Positions 37,901-50,600 of a stretch of DNA of 64,000 nucleotides are shown in pieces. How positions within the stretch are numbered: the stretch's first letter is position 1; each line of letters begins with the position of its first letter. Under the pieces are notes generated by a model. That model was given only the letters and a program-made list of their open reading frames with translations, did not search any database and was not told where the DNA came from. Both the position numbers and the translations under genes were made by a program. Origin of the DNA: Otis tarda. Its lineage: Eukaryota > Chordata > Aves > Otidiformes > Otididae. The DNA is taken from NCBI GenBank assembly GCA_026413225.1, contig CM048554.1, forward strand, positions 45,789,963 through 45,853,962. The letters are read 5' to 3'.

Positions 37901-40699
37901 AACATGACTTTGCCACTGTGATCACCTACCAGAAAGGTCAACAACTTTATTTTAATAACATAGAGCTTAAGGAACCAAATTCTCTTTTTTGTTTTTTATT
38001 CACTTCTGCAAGCAAAAATCTGACAAAGGTCAATGGCAATTACAACTGAATGAGGACTGAGCTAAAATTTTGGTCTCTGGGCCAACATTAATAATTTTAA
38101 CAGTAGGCCAATTTAATCTCTGATGTAATTCCACCTATCTCAGTTGACAGTTGGTCTTGTCTGAAAATGTACCATTCACTTTAAAAGTATTTAGATAGTT
38201 TTACTTTTGAGAAATGTACATAAATTAACTGATAAATTTATCCTGGAAATCGAGAATATTTGCAAAGAAAACGAGCCTTCACTGTCATTAAATTCTACAG
38301 ATAAATTCACAGCTTCACTTTACCCCATTTAGATCACCAAAGAACTGATTTAACACAACTGAAAACCATGCCTGTGTGCTTACAAAATATACACATGGAT
38401 AAACCATTTTATGATTTACTAAAATGTGACTGATTCTTTAAATTCAGTTACAAATAGGTCCCTAATGCAAAATAGTCTATTCCATGCTATTTTTGTGTTC
38501 ATATCCATAATACAGACCTGCTCAGATTGTACTAAGTTTTTGTGAGCTAAATGAACAAATGTAGGCACATAAATGTCCACGCTTTTATACAAATACGGAG
38601 CTTCATGAGAAAAATCGAAGGTTAGGTTAGATCCAAGGGAAAATGTGCCTGATAAAACCTACATTGAGATTTATGTGTTTCCAGAGAACACATTGAAAAA
38701 AATCCAGAAACATCTTTGCTTATTTTGACTTCTTGCCTGGCCTGAGTGTTTGTTATACATCTAAAAGTTGAACTGAAAGATTAGAAACCTTGGTGAATCT
38801 AGACTGTTTTCTGCAAGACAGGATTTTGGGCTTAGACTCATTAAGGAATGTCAATCTGAAGCTACAGTCAATCTTAAGAAAATTGTTTGTCTACTTTGAG
38901 GTTTAACTGGCCCGTAAAAAAAGTACCCAGGATATATGAATTCAGAGAGAATAAAACGTCTATAACTGAGATTATTTAAAAGACTGAAACACAAATCCTC
39001 CTCCCTTTAAAAAAAAAAAAATTGCAGGAAAAAAAAAAAGTGTGGGTTTTTTTTTTGTCTTACTCATGCTTTTTAAAATCCCTTCATGATATACCAAATA
39101 AATATCTAGGGGTTTTTTTAGCCAATCATAAAGCTTGACAAAATACCTTAGGGGAGTTCAAGCCCACAGGGCATACAAAAAATCATTCAAAGACTGACTC
39201 TGACCATTTTTTTTCTTTGTCATGCTTAAGATTGAACAAAATGGGGCTTTTCTTTCCACAGCACTCTTTTCCATTTTCTTGTTTTGTTTTTCTATTTCAG
39301 TGATGAGGAATGCATCAAGGGACAGATGAATTAATCTCCAATACCATATGTGTACATGTGAATACTTCAGTATGCTCAAGAAAATAAGGCTTTCATAACT
39401 ACTGTACCGACTGATAGAGACAGGTTTTTTTTCCGTGGTTGTCCTGAAAGTGCACTGTAAATGCTCTCTTTCATAAGTCCTGAAGGCTCTGCGCAAGACA
39501 CTGGAATTCCCATCTGTACAATGCATGCTTTCATCTGTGTGATCATCAACACATGTCGAATACGTTTCTGGAAGTCTGTTTTAAAGCTATGGCCATGGGA
39601 CATCATGTGACCACTGAATAATTTTCTTCCATCTGAGGGTACATTTTATCTTGCCAGACATTTTCATAGTTTCTGCAAGCAGTTCCTTAAGTCTGATTCA
39701 GCTGCTCATAATGTGGCTGTCTGCTTGTCTGAGTGCAGTGGAAGGTTTAGGATTTCATATTCCTCTCCACGCTGTGACTTTTAATCCTCTAAAATGTTCC
39801 CTGAGTGTCAAACATACGCCTGTTTGATTATTCCTGGCAAACGGTGTTTAGGAACAGTTTGTCGATTAATTCTAAGCCATACTGTGATGGTCTTCAAAGA
39901 ACACCTTAATAATTTTAAGTAAGCCATGAGGAAAAAGTCTTTTTTTTCCTTCCAAAATACAATGTGCAGCAGCATTTTTCATATTAATGAAAATAATATT
40001 TTCAATGGCATATTAGGAGAGCTTTTGGGGGTATGTAATGTTCTTATCTACCCCATATTTAATAGGATTTATTGCATATACGCTCCACTTAATGAGGTCA
40101 AATACACACAGCAAAGTCTGTTAATCAAATAAAATAAGTTAGGCAGCTGCAGACTTCAAGTAACTAGATCGGTGGAACCAAAGATCTAGTAGCAAATTAC
40201 AGTTATCCCTAAAAATATACTGGATTTTTTTGAGTGTTAGATCAGCACACATACAATATGCTTAAGCTACCAGAGCACTGATAACGAGACAATTAGGTTA
40301 ATCCAGTGAGCTCCCTCAGCCAAATAGTGACCTCACTCAACCTCTGTTTTTCATACCAGTAGGTCAACATCCTATCCACCACTTGAGCAGTCAAGCAATT
40401 ATACTACACTGAGACAAACAGGGAAAAATCAGAAGGTATAGGCACATTAAGTCCCTTCTCAGAGTTACAGGGCTTTAGCTTTCATCTTATTTTGATTTCT
40501 TTTTCCTCGAGGATTTTCCTGATTAGCTTTACATGTGGGTTACTGAAAATTGCCTAATGTAAACTGTTTAATATAATCAGTACCCACAGCCGAGCCTAGA
40601 CATAGAGCTTTCCTAAACTGTACAACTCTTAAAATTTTTCTAGACATAAGGGACACCAAAGGCCTACAAGTGATCCAGCGCATTTCCCAGTCTCATTTA
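31968..40699. other. Non-coding unique DNA, no gene seen
   Basis: AT-rich unique sequence with a short (AT)7 run at 34713-34726. Two patches stand out by eye: 35240-35710, with six CpG dinucleotides and overlapping minus-strand open frames, and 37530-37700, with several A/T-core sites. Minus-strand open frames at 39158-39606 overlap in two frames and resemble nothing known. No gene is supported. Confidence 0.65.
34713..34726. repeat. (AT)7 microsatellite
   Basis: Seven uninterrupted AT units in an AT-rich neighbourhood. Confidence 0.9.
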
Positions 40700-41445
40700 T
40701 CATAGAATCATAGAATGGTTAGAGTTGGAAGGGACCTTCAAAGGTCATCTAGTCCAACCCCCCTGCAAGAAGCAGGGACATCCCCGACTAGATCAGGTTG
40801 CTCAGAGCCTCATCCAGCCTGGCCTTGAGTATTTCCAGGGATGGGGCATCAACCACCTCTCTGGGCAACCTGTTCCAGTGTTCTACCACCCTCACTGTAA
40901 AAAATTTTTTCCTAATATCCAATCTAAATCTACTTCCCTCTATTTTAAAACCATTACCCCTTGTCCTGTCACAACAGGCCCTACTGAACAGCCTCTCCCC
41001 ATCTTTCTCATAGGCCCCCTTGGAAGGTACTGGAAGACCACTGTAATGTCTCCCCAGAGCCTCCCCTTCTCCAGGCTGAACAGCCCCAACTCTCTCAGCC
41101 TGTCTTCATAAGAGAGGTGCTCCAGCCCTCTCATCATCTTCATGGCCCTCCTCTGGACCTTCTCCAAGTGGTCCACGTCCTTCTTATGTTGGGGACTCCA
41201 GAACTGGACACAGTACTCCAGGTGGGGTCTCACCAGGGCAGAGTAGAGAGGAAGAATCACCTCCCTCGACCTGCTGGCCACACTCCTCTTGATGCAGCCC
41301 AGGATGTGGTTGGCCTTCTGGGCCACAAGAGCATATTGCTGGCTCATGTTGAGCTTCTCGTCCACCAGCACTCCCAAGTCCTTCTCCTCAGGGCTGCTCT
41401 CGACCCATTCTCCATCCAGCCTGTATTCGTGCCTGGGATTGCCAC
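40700..41445 (-). mobile_element. CR1 LINE, 5'-truncated 3' portion
   Basis: A second copy of the same CR1 subfamily as 12641-13530, in opposite orientation and about 27 kb away. The 3' end lies at 40700-40717 with reversed octamers (ATAGAATC), followed by the 3' UTR and the ORF2 C-terminus reading leftward. Homology stops at about 41445, at the GNPRHEYR segment, so this copy is about 140 bases shorter at its 5' end. The terminal ~100 bases differ from the other copy at two positions, which indicates the same source lineage. Its 5' end abuts an older CR1-type fragment (41446-41640) in the same orientation. Confidence 0.97.
40788..41443 (-). pseudogene. CR1 ORF2 C-terminal remnant
   Basis: Read on the minus strand it begins [20 protein letters not shown] and runs through [32 protein letters not shown] and [18 protein letters not shown]. 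The frame shifts at about 41021-41026, where ACCTTCCAAGG stands in place of the ACCTCAAGG of the other copy, a net two-base insertion. The final block (RFRLDIRKK-type, [10 protein letters not shown]-type, ending at TAG 40788-40790) continues in the shifted frame. Unlike the 12.6 kb copy it keeps Gln in CVQFW. Both copies are dead, each with a different lesion. A frame can be read upstream to 41485, but that part is flanking DNA and not CR1 protein. Confidence 0.94.
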
Positions 41446-41640
41446 ATTGCTGGATTTTTCTGTGGTTCACCCAATCTAGTTTCAAACTGTCTCAAGCAGC
41501 ATGGCTTCCTCTACTTCCTGCAAGAGACAATTCAGAACTCTAATAGATCTTGCTGTCAGGATGTTTCCCCTGATATTCTGCATAATTCTTCCTTTTTTCA
41601 TTTAATCTCATTAATGCAAGTGATACTCCCTTTCCCTTAA
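41446..41640 (-). mobile_element. Older CR1-type LINE fragment next to the young CR1
   Basis: On the minus strand this reads NIRGNILTARSIRVLN and then [12 protein letters not shown]. These align with the C-terminal CR1 ORF2 segments of the younger copy at 13300-13410 ([16 protein letters not shown] and [12 protein letters not shown]), keeping I-R, L-T, R, N, L, E-V, A and L-E in register. The copy has the same orientation as the young CR1 that abuts it at 41445 but is far more diverged. Either the young CR1 landed inside the older one or the adjacency is chance. The matching old 3' end is not clear on the far side (before 40700). Confidence 0.6.
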
Positions 41641-44600
41641 TTTATGTCATTGTTTTTCAAAGGAAACATAACAAAAGTGTTAATGAAAAGGAATCCTGTC
41701 TTACATAAAAAATAAAAACTCATGTTAGAAAGAAATATTTGCCTTCCTTCTATGAGCCAGGGAATTAATATGAGGAAAAGCAATACAGGACCACAGCTCA
41801 TGCTGTGCTGTGGTCAAATAGAACTCCAGCAATAAAGTAGTAAGACCTTCACTAATTCCACTACCTATTATTCAAGTAGGCTATAAATCTAGCAAACTTT
41901 TTCCATTGGTCAACCTTACTTATTAATCAAGTTTAATTAGAAATTTATGTAAAAGCTTGATTCCAAAGTCTTTGAAGTCAGTAGGATTCTTTCCATCAGT
42001 TTCACTGGTATTTGGATCATACCTATATCATAGATAAAAACACCACTGCATTTAATAGCATACTAAAAGCACAAAAGTGAATAATGTGAGAACATTGAGA
42101 AAACACTTTTTCATAATTACTTTAGCACATTTTACTTCTGTGAAAGTGTCTTTCATGAAATCATCTGCATCCTGTATTTTTAGAGCAAGACAATTTTTCA
42201 AACTCTTTCAATTTTCACTTTAAAATTATTTAACCGGTAATGGCGTGCCAAGTGAAGTGTCATTTTCTTTGATAAAGAATTCATTTTCCGTGTGTTTTCA
42301 GTAACAAAAAGCTTTAACCTGTTTACAGTATTTATAAAAGCAGTAACATGAGTACCCCTCCCCAATATTTCTAGACCAATTTAAGATAAGGTTTCACAGC
42401 CCATGTATTATCACTTTCTTTCTTCTCCTTCTATAGTTATCTGGTCAGTTGAATTTCACAGAACAAATTTTCCTATGGGAGTATAGAGGAAAGTGCTAAT
42501 AGCAGCTGCATTCTACCTCTCTTGCGTGAAGTTCAGAGATGTTAAATGCATTCCAGCACACACTCTCGACCAGCCCTGTGCTCTGCCTCTCACTGATAGT
42601 TTTGGGTCTTTTATTTTGATAAACGACTTGGCGTTCTGAAGGGTGGTCAATTTTCATCCAAGTAAAACAAGCCAATGTATTGGCAATGAGATAACATCTC
42701 ACAGCTTTGCTCAGTGATGTATACTAAACCTTCTAAGTAAGGCATGAACGCATATACACCCGTATCTAACATATGGACTTCATCTCTTTCCCTCTCCTAG
42801 GCACTCACTCTCCCCTTAGCTATGTGCAGGCAAAACTCCCATGTTCGTGCTAAATCATTGCTGGTCCAGTTAAAGTAAACAAAGTAGAGATAATGCTGCT
42901 TTTCTTTCCAGCCAGAAATGCTGGTTTCCTGCTTAAATGCATACCTTTGATGGTGGTTCACTGGCAGAACTTGCCTTAGGTAAAAGAAACATAATTATGC
43001 AATTTTCAGCTCAAATATTTTTGCCCTTAAAGAGAGAGGGAAACAGAGATCTAATCCAATCTCCCAAAGGGTGTCCATTTGTGAAATTAAAACTATTTTA
43101 CTGCTTTAAGCTAATTTCTATTCTAAAAAGAGATTTTGACTAGGGTTCACATAAAGCTTGCAAGCAGCAATCTAGTAGAGCCCTATGGCCTGTATGGGCT
43201 TCATAGTGGGCTAGCAAGTCAGATGTTTTTGGAATAAAGTACACTACGTTCAGAAATTATGTATATAGAATGGTTAGAAAAGATACAGATCTTAATAAGA
43301 CATAAAGTACAAACAGCCTGTATTATTTCTACATTTCCATACTCCAAGGTGAAAGAGGGCAGCGCTGTCTCCTTATCACCCTGTCAATCTGAGAAGTCAG
43401 TTTCTCAGACTTGAAACAAGTGAAGCTGAAAAGCTTGCAACATGTCATATTTAATGGGACGGACTGAACTAATTGCTGTGAAAGTACACTGTCACAGCCT
43501 AATAAAACTAGATACGGAGCAAGGCTACGTTCAGTATGAAAATACTCTCTACACAATCTAATTACGATGCTGGATCACAGAGGTGATGATGCAGTTTCAA
43601 CCCACATGGCTGTTACAAGTACTAGTTAACAGATAAAATATGAGACATTGTTTTTCTCACAATAAAGGAGTCCATGATGTTTTACTTCTGATGCAAATGA
43701 GCTGGTTTTCCTCCACATCCCATTACCTAGCATGCAGAATGACAGAACGTCACCCAGCCAGCAGCTGGGAAACAGTCCCTTGCCTGAAGCTGCTACAAAA
43801 GTACATGCACAATATGCAAAAGGCTAATAAAACTTTCTCATATTTTCCCTGGTCGTGCCTTTTCTGATCTTTTCAGTGCTTGGGAAAGTTCTGATGCAAC
43901 CTGTTATGGCTCGGCACTTCCCCCAATGGGCAGCGACAATCATCAGTATTTACGAGGTCAGCTTTTCTACACTCCTATGGAAAGAAGCAGCTAATTTGTG
44001 TTTCTCCTCAGAATTTAGTGTGGAGTTGATTGTGTCTCAAAGGCACTGGAGGCACTAGAAAAACCCTTTGCTGTTCTTCTAGCAATTATCTACCAGATAG
44101 TTTGCCAGAGTAAAGGCTCAGACAGAGCAGAGTTTTCCCTCCACCCAAGGAATGATTTTCCTGGCATGCATGGTGATGCTGTTGCAGGGAGAAGAGGCAA
44201 GTACTGAGGGCTGAGGTCAGTTTAAGTACATACTGTTCCACCACAGGTGAGACACTGTTCATCAAAAGAATGACTCCTACCCTCTGCTCTTGGAGACTGC
44301 TGTTGCTGCTTCCAGACATTGGTACAGCCTTATCTCTTCCATTTAAAAATGAAGTCTAAACCAAAAGCTGGACCCTACTTTGACTTTATGTTGCCAAAGG
44401 TTCTCAGCTTAAAATGTTCCTAAACTGCAAAGTTAGGATCTCTCTCTGCAGCAGTTTTCTAAACATCTTAACTTCCAGGATCATAACAACCTCATTTGAG
44501 CCGCAGGGCATCTTCACTGACATCAGTAAATTTGGCTCAACATCCGCCAATAGATGGACAATTTGTTTTCATAATAAACAATACCACAAATCACAAAAAA

Positions 44601-47600
44601 AGGCAACATAGCTACCAAAATGTCTTCAGTCCTTATAAGAAAAGAAACAGACTCTGCTACATTCAAAGGATTTTGTTTTCACTTTGTTAAGTGGAATATT
44701 GCATTCTGTTAAAGGGCTTCTGTCTGATACAATGAGGTTTTTTTGGCATTAAGGACAGAAGAGACTATGCTGTAGTGTGGGTTTGCATAAAGTCACTTTG
44801 GAACAGGAAAAAAAAAATTACAAAGAAGATTTCAAGCAAGACAGAATGAGAAAATTATGAGAAACGCTTAATTCCCTTTATAAAGAATTCCCATTATTAA
44901 AACTAGTACTTGTTTGTCTTCCATTCCTTTGATTTACTATTACCATTTTAATTTCTTAGCCTTTCTATGGTGTAAGGAAAAATGTTTCTTTTTCTGAATG
45001 AGCATTAAATATATGACAAATTTATGATGAATACAGCAGGAAAAGTAAATGATGACTAGAAAATATGTTTGTTTAAAGGAAAGTATGAGTATTTCTTAGA
45101 TGGCGAAGCGCAAGTACCTTCAGAAGAACACCTCAGATAGATGTAGTTTAATGGTGAGGCCTTTCTTGACTTTATGTTCAGAGTAAACAGCACCCATAAA
45201 CAGCTGCTATTCACTAAACATAGCAGGACTGGTTTTGGATGCATATCCATGGACATTTCCTTAGTCTCTGATCTGCCCTCTTCTTAAACATGTAAAAGAG
45301 AACAGAGTACACACTGTCTAGAGAAGTAGAATTTGGTTTTTGAAAAGATCTCTGAAAGCTAGCAGTGCCACGCCCCCAAAACATCTTCCAGTTAGGTTTT
45401 GCAAGAGAACTGAAGTGTTAATTATGAATTTACACTTTGTGGCTGAAAAGCAGTAAATACCATAGCATATATATGCATATTTAACTGCCAAGGACATATT
45501 TTACTTGTAGGTTTTATTCCTATAGGCTTGGGTTGTTCCAAAATCTCATAAAAAAAGCTCAATGCCAATCAAGAAGAAAAGTATAATTGAGACAGTTCCC
45601 TTCTAAAACAAACAGCATGTATTATCTTATCATCATGTAGTACCATTTTAAATAAGTTTCAAGTGATGTAGAAAACACAAATTAGTCTTTTGAACTTGAT
45701 TCAGGGATCAGTTTGCTAATTTGGAGTGTAGCAGAAAGGTCTGATATCCCCTTGTTCAAGCACAACTTCCCTGCTCTATTCTAGTGCTGCTCTTTCTTGG
45801 CTCTTAACAATCCACAGGCTCTTACTGTTATGGTGCAGGATGTCCTGTGCGGTTTCAGAGGAATGTGGGAAGGACATATTCCAATGTGTCTGTGATGCTC
45901 AGAACAACTTTCTTTGAACTGAGACCTGGGCTGTCACTGTAGGCAGCTAATATGTTTCAGGAGCCATTTTTCCCTGTAACATTTACTTGGTATGTGATGG
46001 GTTTTGTTCATTCATTAGAAAGAAGCCACAAAGCTGGAAGTATGGAAATACAATCTGAACATTTATGTTCTTTTGTTTCTGTCCTAAAGACCACATCCCT
46101 GGCAGTCGAGGTAAAACAATAACAAGAAATCTTTACATGTATTTAAAGAAAGCCAAGTTAAGTTCTGACTTCAAACTTCACTGGATTTTGAGACACTGCA
46201 CCAGTGAGGATGCAGGACATTGCTCCTTCTGGAATGGAAAGCAAAAGCAGCAAATGCCTGTCAATCAGACAAAATGGAGAGCTGCTGTTTGAAAACTGAC
46301 AAGGCTGATGCACATATTAGAGGAAAGTAAATGGTATTTACTGCACCCACACAAATTACTTTTGTGCCACGAAAAGGTTCGCAAGTTAGTTTTAAACTAG
46401 CAAACTTTGATCACTGTAGATCATTCACAGCAGAACAGTGCATCACATGGATGCATTTTCTCTGATTTTTAGACTTCCCTGATGCCTCACCAATCTGGTT
46501 CTGCCCATTGCCATCCAAAGTGAGCTGACCCAGACACGTTTACGTTGGACTGCAGTTGCCTCTATGGTATGTTATAACACAAAAATCACTGCAGGCTTTC
46601 GGTTTACTTTCACAAATGAAGAATCTTGAGTGAAGCTTAAATCTGCATAGTAAATTCCAAACGTCACCATAAACTGGAATCAATGAATCCGATCATTTGT
46701 GTATTACATATAAAAGATACTGGGGAAAAAAAATGTTTTTAAGAAGAATAAACATGCAAAGAAAGTGAGAACTGCAGTACTGCATAGCACAGACAACAAA
46801 CAGGTACTATTCATAGTCTACCTTGAGATCAAGAATACAAATTAATAAAAAAGCTAAGAAGGTAGCACTTCTTTAATTTAAGTAAAATGTTCAACAACTG
46901 AGGAAGTGAGATAGACATAAGAGGGTTCCTTTAAAGCTATTAGCTGTTTGCTTTGGTTATTAAGAGTAGAGGGATGTTATCACCACAAACGTTTTCAATC
47001 ACTAAACTCTCATTGACCTCAATAGCAGCAAGAGGAGGCTCCAAGAGATAACAGAAAATACCTGTAAGACTTGACCATGATTCACACCGAAGCGAGGCCT
47101 TTCCAATGTTTCAAGCAGCATAGAAAGACAGACATGAAATATTTCTCTCTCTTTGACTATCAGAGTGATATAAATGAAACTGGCCACTAAATATCTCGAA
47201 TTAGAGCACTTTACTCTAAAATGCAGTGGACTACTTTGAATAACTGGTAGATGCAGTCATTTCTTTCATTTTCCAGGCTGTTTGATCTCATCATTCATTT
47301 TTCTGCTGAAGAACATCAGTTTTATTTTAAAAACTGATGTGGGGTGAAGTGAGGTTAAGGATGCTTACTGGTTGTTCCCTCTGTGTTCCTCCATTCAATA
47401 AAACAATAGTGGAGATTTACACAATGGAACGTCTCGTGTCCAAGACAGAAAAAGCAAGTGGGAAAAGGCTGGCTGGAGTTTATAGAACCACAGAGGGAAT
47501 TTAGCTAATTATATGCTGTAGCCATTAATGTTACCTGTTTGACTGTGTTTTGTAAAATAAACATGAACATGAAGTTACAATTCTGAGCTTCAGGTTTTTT

Positions 47601-50600
47601 TTTAAAAAATGAACATTCTACAGGTAAGATATGAAACATTTACAGCATTTGCCAAAGGTTTTAACTACTGTAACACCAAATGCAATTAAATGCAAAGTAT
47701 TTCCTTGGTGAAATTGATTAGGAGAATAACTTTGCCCATGTTTTCTACGTAAGACTAAATGGTAATGTGGAAGGAGGGGAATTTCAAGAAATGTAAGCCT
47801 AACTCTTTAAGAAGAGCAAACCAGGATTCCTTGTTAAAATCTCTATGGCAATAACGGTATAGATAGCATAGACAGTGTAGGTAATGCAGATTTTGTTTCA
47901 TGGATCATGTTTTTTATTATCCAGATAAACTTAAAATATGTCTGCAACTAGCTGTGTATGGACATCAATATTGGCATGTAAAAATGACTAACAGGATTTC
48001 CAAAAATGAATTTGCACATTCACAGACTAGAACATGCACTGGAAAACTTGCAACACTTTATCAAGTTGTGGTCTTGAATCTTATCTTGCTTTTGTATTTT
48101 CTATTTGGTCATGTCATCTTTCTTTCCTTTTTTTTTTTTTCCTTAGATATTAATAACTCCAACATGAATGCTTCAGAAGAGACAAAAGTAATAAGGCTGT
48201 TTAATGAAACTGTGTACGCTTACAACAGCAAACAGAATACATATATGCATGTAACTCAAAAGAGTTTGGTTGCACGCATACAAAATTGAATTTCACTAAT
48301 TAATTATAGTAATGAATTTGTACCATGCACAACGCAGTTTCTGTTAGCTTCTATGCAACAAGTTCTGCTGTTTAGAATTTTAATGAAGAGGTTTCAAACA
48401 CATTTATCACAATATTTCCAAAGAAAATTACATCAACAGATGAACATAAATAATTTCATAAGGCAAATCATCCTGAGAACATTTACTAGTGGGAGACATT
48501 CAACTTCTCCAAACTCCGGCCTCCACAGGTACTGGTATTGCATACACGTGTGTTTCTGTGTGACTGCCATAGGCACACTAGCAGACACTTAGCATCTTAT
48601 TTTCATCCAATGATAATACTGAATATTTTGTCACTGTAAAGATTTGCATGTAATAACTAAATGCTGGAAATCTCTTTTTTTTTTTAATGAATTGACAGAA
48701 CTTGTAAATTAAGTGTCTCTACAAAACTATTTCTTTCACAATGCCTATAACATCTAGTCTATTAGTTTTGTAAGAAAAATCTGGAGTTAACTTTCTTGTA
48801 CAAGAACTGTCGCTTTCACTACAGAAAACCCAAGGTAAGTTTTTATGTAAAACTGAGTTTACAGTACCAAAGCATTTTAACTTGAAAATACCAACCATGT
48901 TTTTTCAGTACAGTAACCTAAACTCAGCTATGAATTAATTTACTCATAATGTCAGCTTTAAGACTGAAGTAATTTACTGCAAAACAATATAATGAAAAAA
49001 TATATAGGTATATAACGGCTACAGTTATGTAAGAATAAAATTTTTGTTCTTTTATAAATTTAAAGGTTTATAATATTTTCTTGTTCTGCAACAGAAAGTA
49101 AATTTTCTAAGCTTCTCTTGAAATTAAACTGGGAAAAACTATTTAGGTTTCTGCAAACTTTTTTTTTGTTTTGATGACGCATAAGCATTAAATTTTATTT
49201 TAGCCCTTACCAAGAACTCATTTAGAGTGGAAAAAAACCAGAACGTTTAAAGATGTTGCTGTTATTTTTGTTTGGTTTTAATAATTGCTCCATGTCTGAG
49301 TCAAAATCTTTATGTGAAACACTTCTATTTCAACAAAACAACATTTCTGGTTTGTTCCATGCTGGTTATTTTTCTTTTTTTTTCTGTTAAATGTTATTTT
49401 TTATAACTTCGATGAAATAAATTTGATACATCAGGTAACTTCCTCCACATATTTTATGAAAGTTACTGCATTCCATTTAACCAGCTTTTAAGTAGACTAA
49501 CAAGGCCACAACAAAAACATCAATATTTTAACATGCATAATTTTGGTTTCAGTGAGGTGATAATTTGATGCATAGATAACTCTAAGGCTCTGGTTTAAAT
49601 AAAAAGAAACCACTTCTCCATTCACAGTCTTTTGAACCTGAAAGATTTTACAAGCTAGCTGTGTAACACTAATGAGAGCAGTCTTAAACCTTGGTGTTTA
49701 AAGTTAAGCCCCTAAATTAGGCACCCTAACAGAGCAGCTTTGCTGGCTGGTGTGCTAACCCACCGCTTGCTACCAGCGTTCTGCTTGCAGAGCAAAGAAA
49801 GGCTGAAACTGCTTGTTGTGGGCAAGAGGTACATTTCAAAAGAAAACAGTAACTTCCAGTCTAGAATCAAGGCATGTTAAGCAGTTATTCAGGACAGACT
49901 TCATCCTAACAGGACTGCTTTTAAAAGGAAAAGCAAACCAAACTGGGGGTGGGGAGAAGAAGCCGAGTTACTGTGCAATCAATGTACATGTGTTTGGTCA
50001 GGTCTGCGGCTACAACCACCTCACAACCACCTTATTAGAAAGCATATTTTACTAGAATATTCTTTTAAATCCAAGGAACATACCAAATATGCCCCTACCT
50101 TAAATCCCATAAAATAAGATACCTGTAACAAGACTGCTTTACAAATCAGAGATTACATGCTTTCAGTTCCCCTGAGGAACAGAAATAATAAAAATTATAA
50201 AGTACACATAAGTAAAGACTGTTCTTTGCCAAGAATTTTAATCGACAAGCAGTTATGTCAAGACAGCAAAAGACAGCTGTATAAGCTAAAAGAAATGAGA
50301 TAATGTTTATGGAAAAATAGCATGGACTCCCCCAGCATTCGCAGCATTATTTTGTAGGTTGGCATACCAGTCACTTGGGATTTGGGCAGGTGGGGCAGTG
50401 CTCACAATCACTTGGGAGTGTTTATAGTTCATTTTCAGTTAAGCATGAGCAACAACAGGCACATGTGAGCCTTCAAATATGTGTTGCTAGAATAAATTAA
50501 ATGACCAGGAACTGGAACTATTATGCTGCTCAGAGGACTGGTCCCCTTTTCTGAATTGGGCACTGGGTCGTAACCTTGAAAATGTTAGTGCACACCTCAC

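Noticed and set aside
39158-39606. Minus-strand open frames of 122 and 76 codons
   Set aside because: They overlap in different frames over the same segment, and no domain, start context or splice pattern supports either.
40725-41543. Plus-strand open frames over the second CR1 (128, 71, 120 and 84 codons)
   Set aside because: Antisense shadows of the minus-strand CR1 copy and its flank.
48790-48840. Strong donor-like AAG-GTAAGT near 48835
   Set aside because: The open frame before it is only about 20 codons after a stop, with no convincing acceptor and no known protein.
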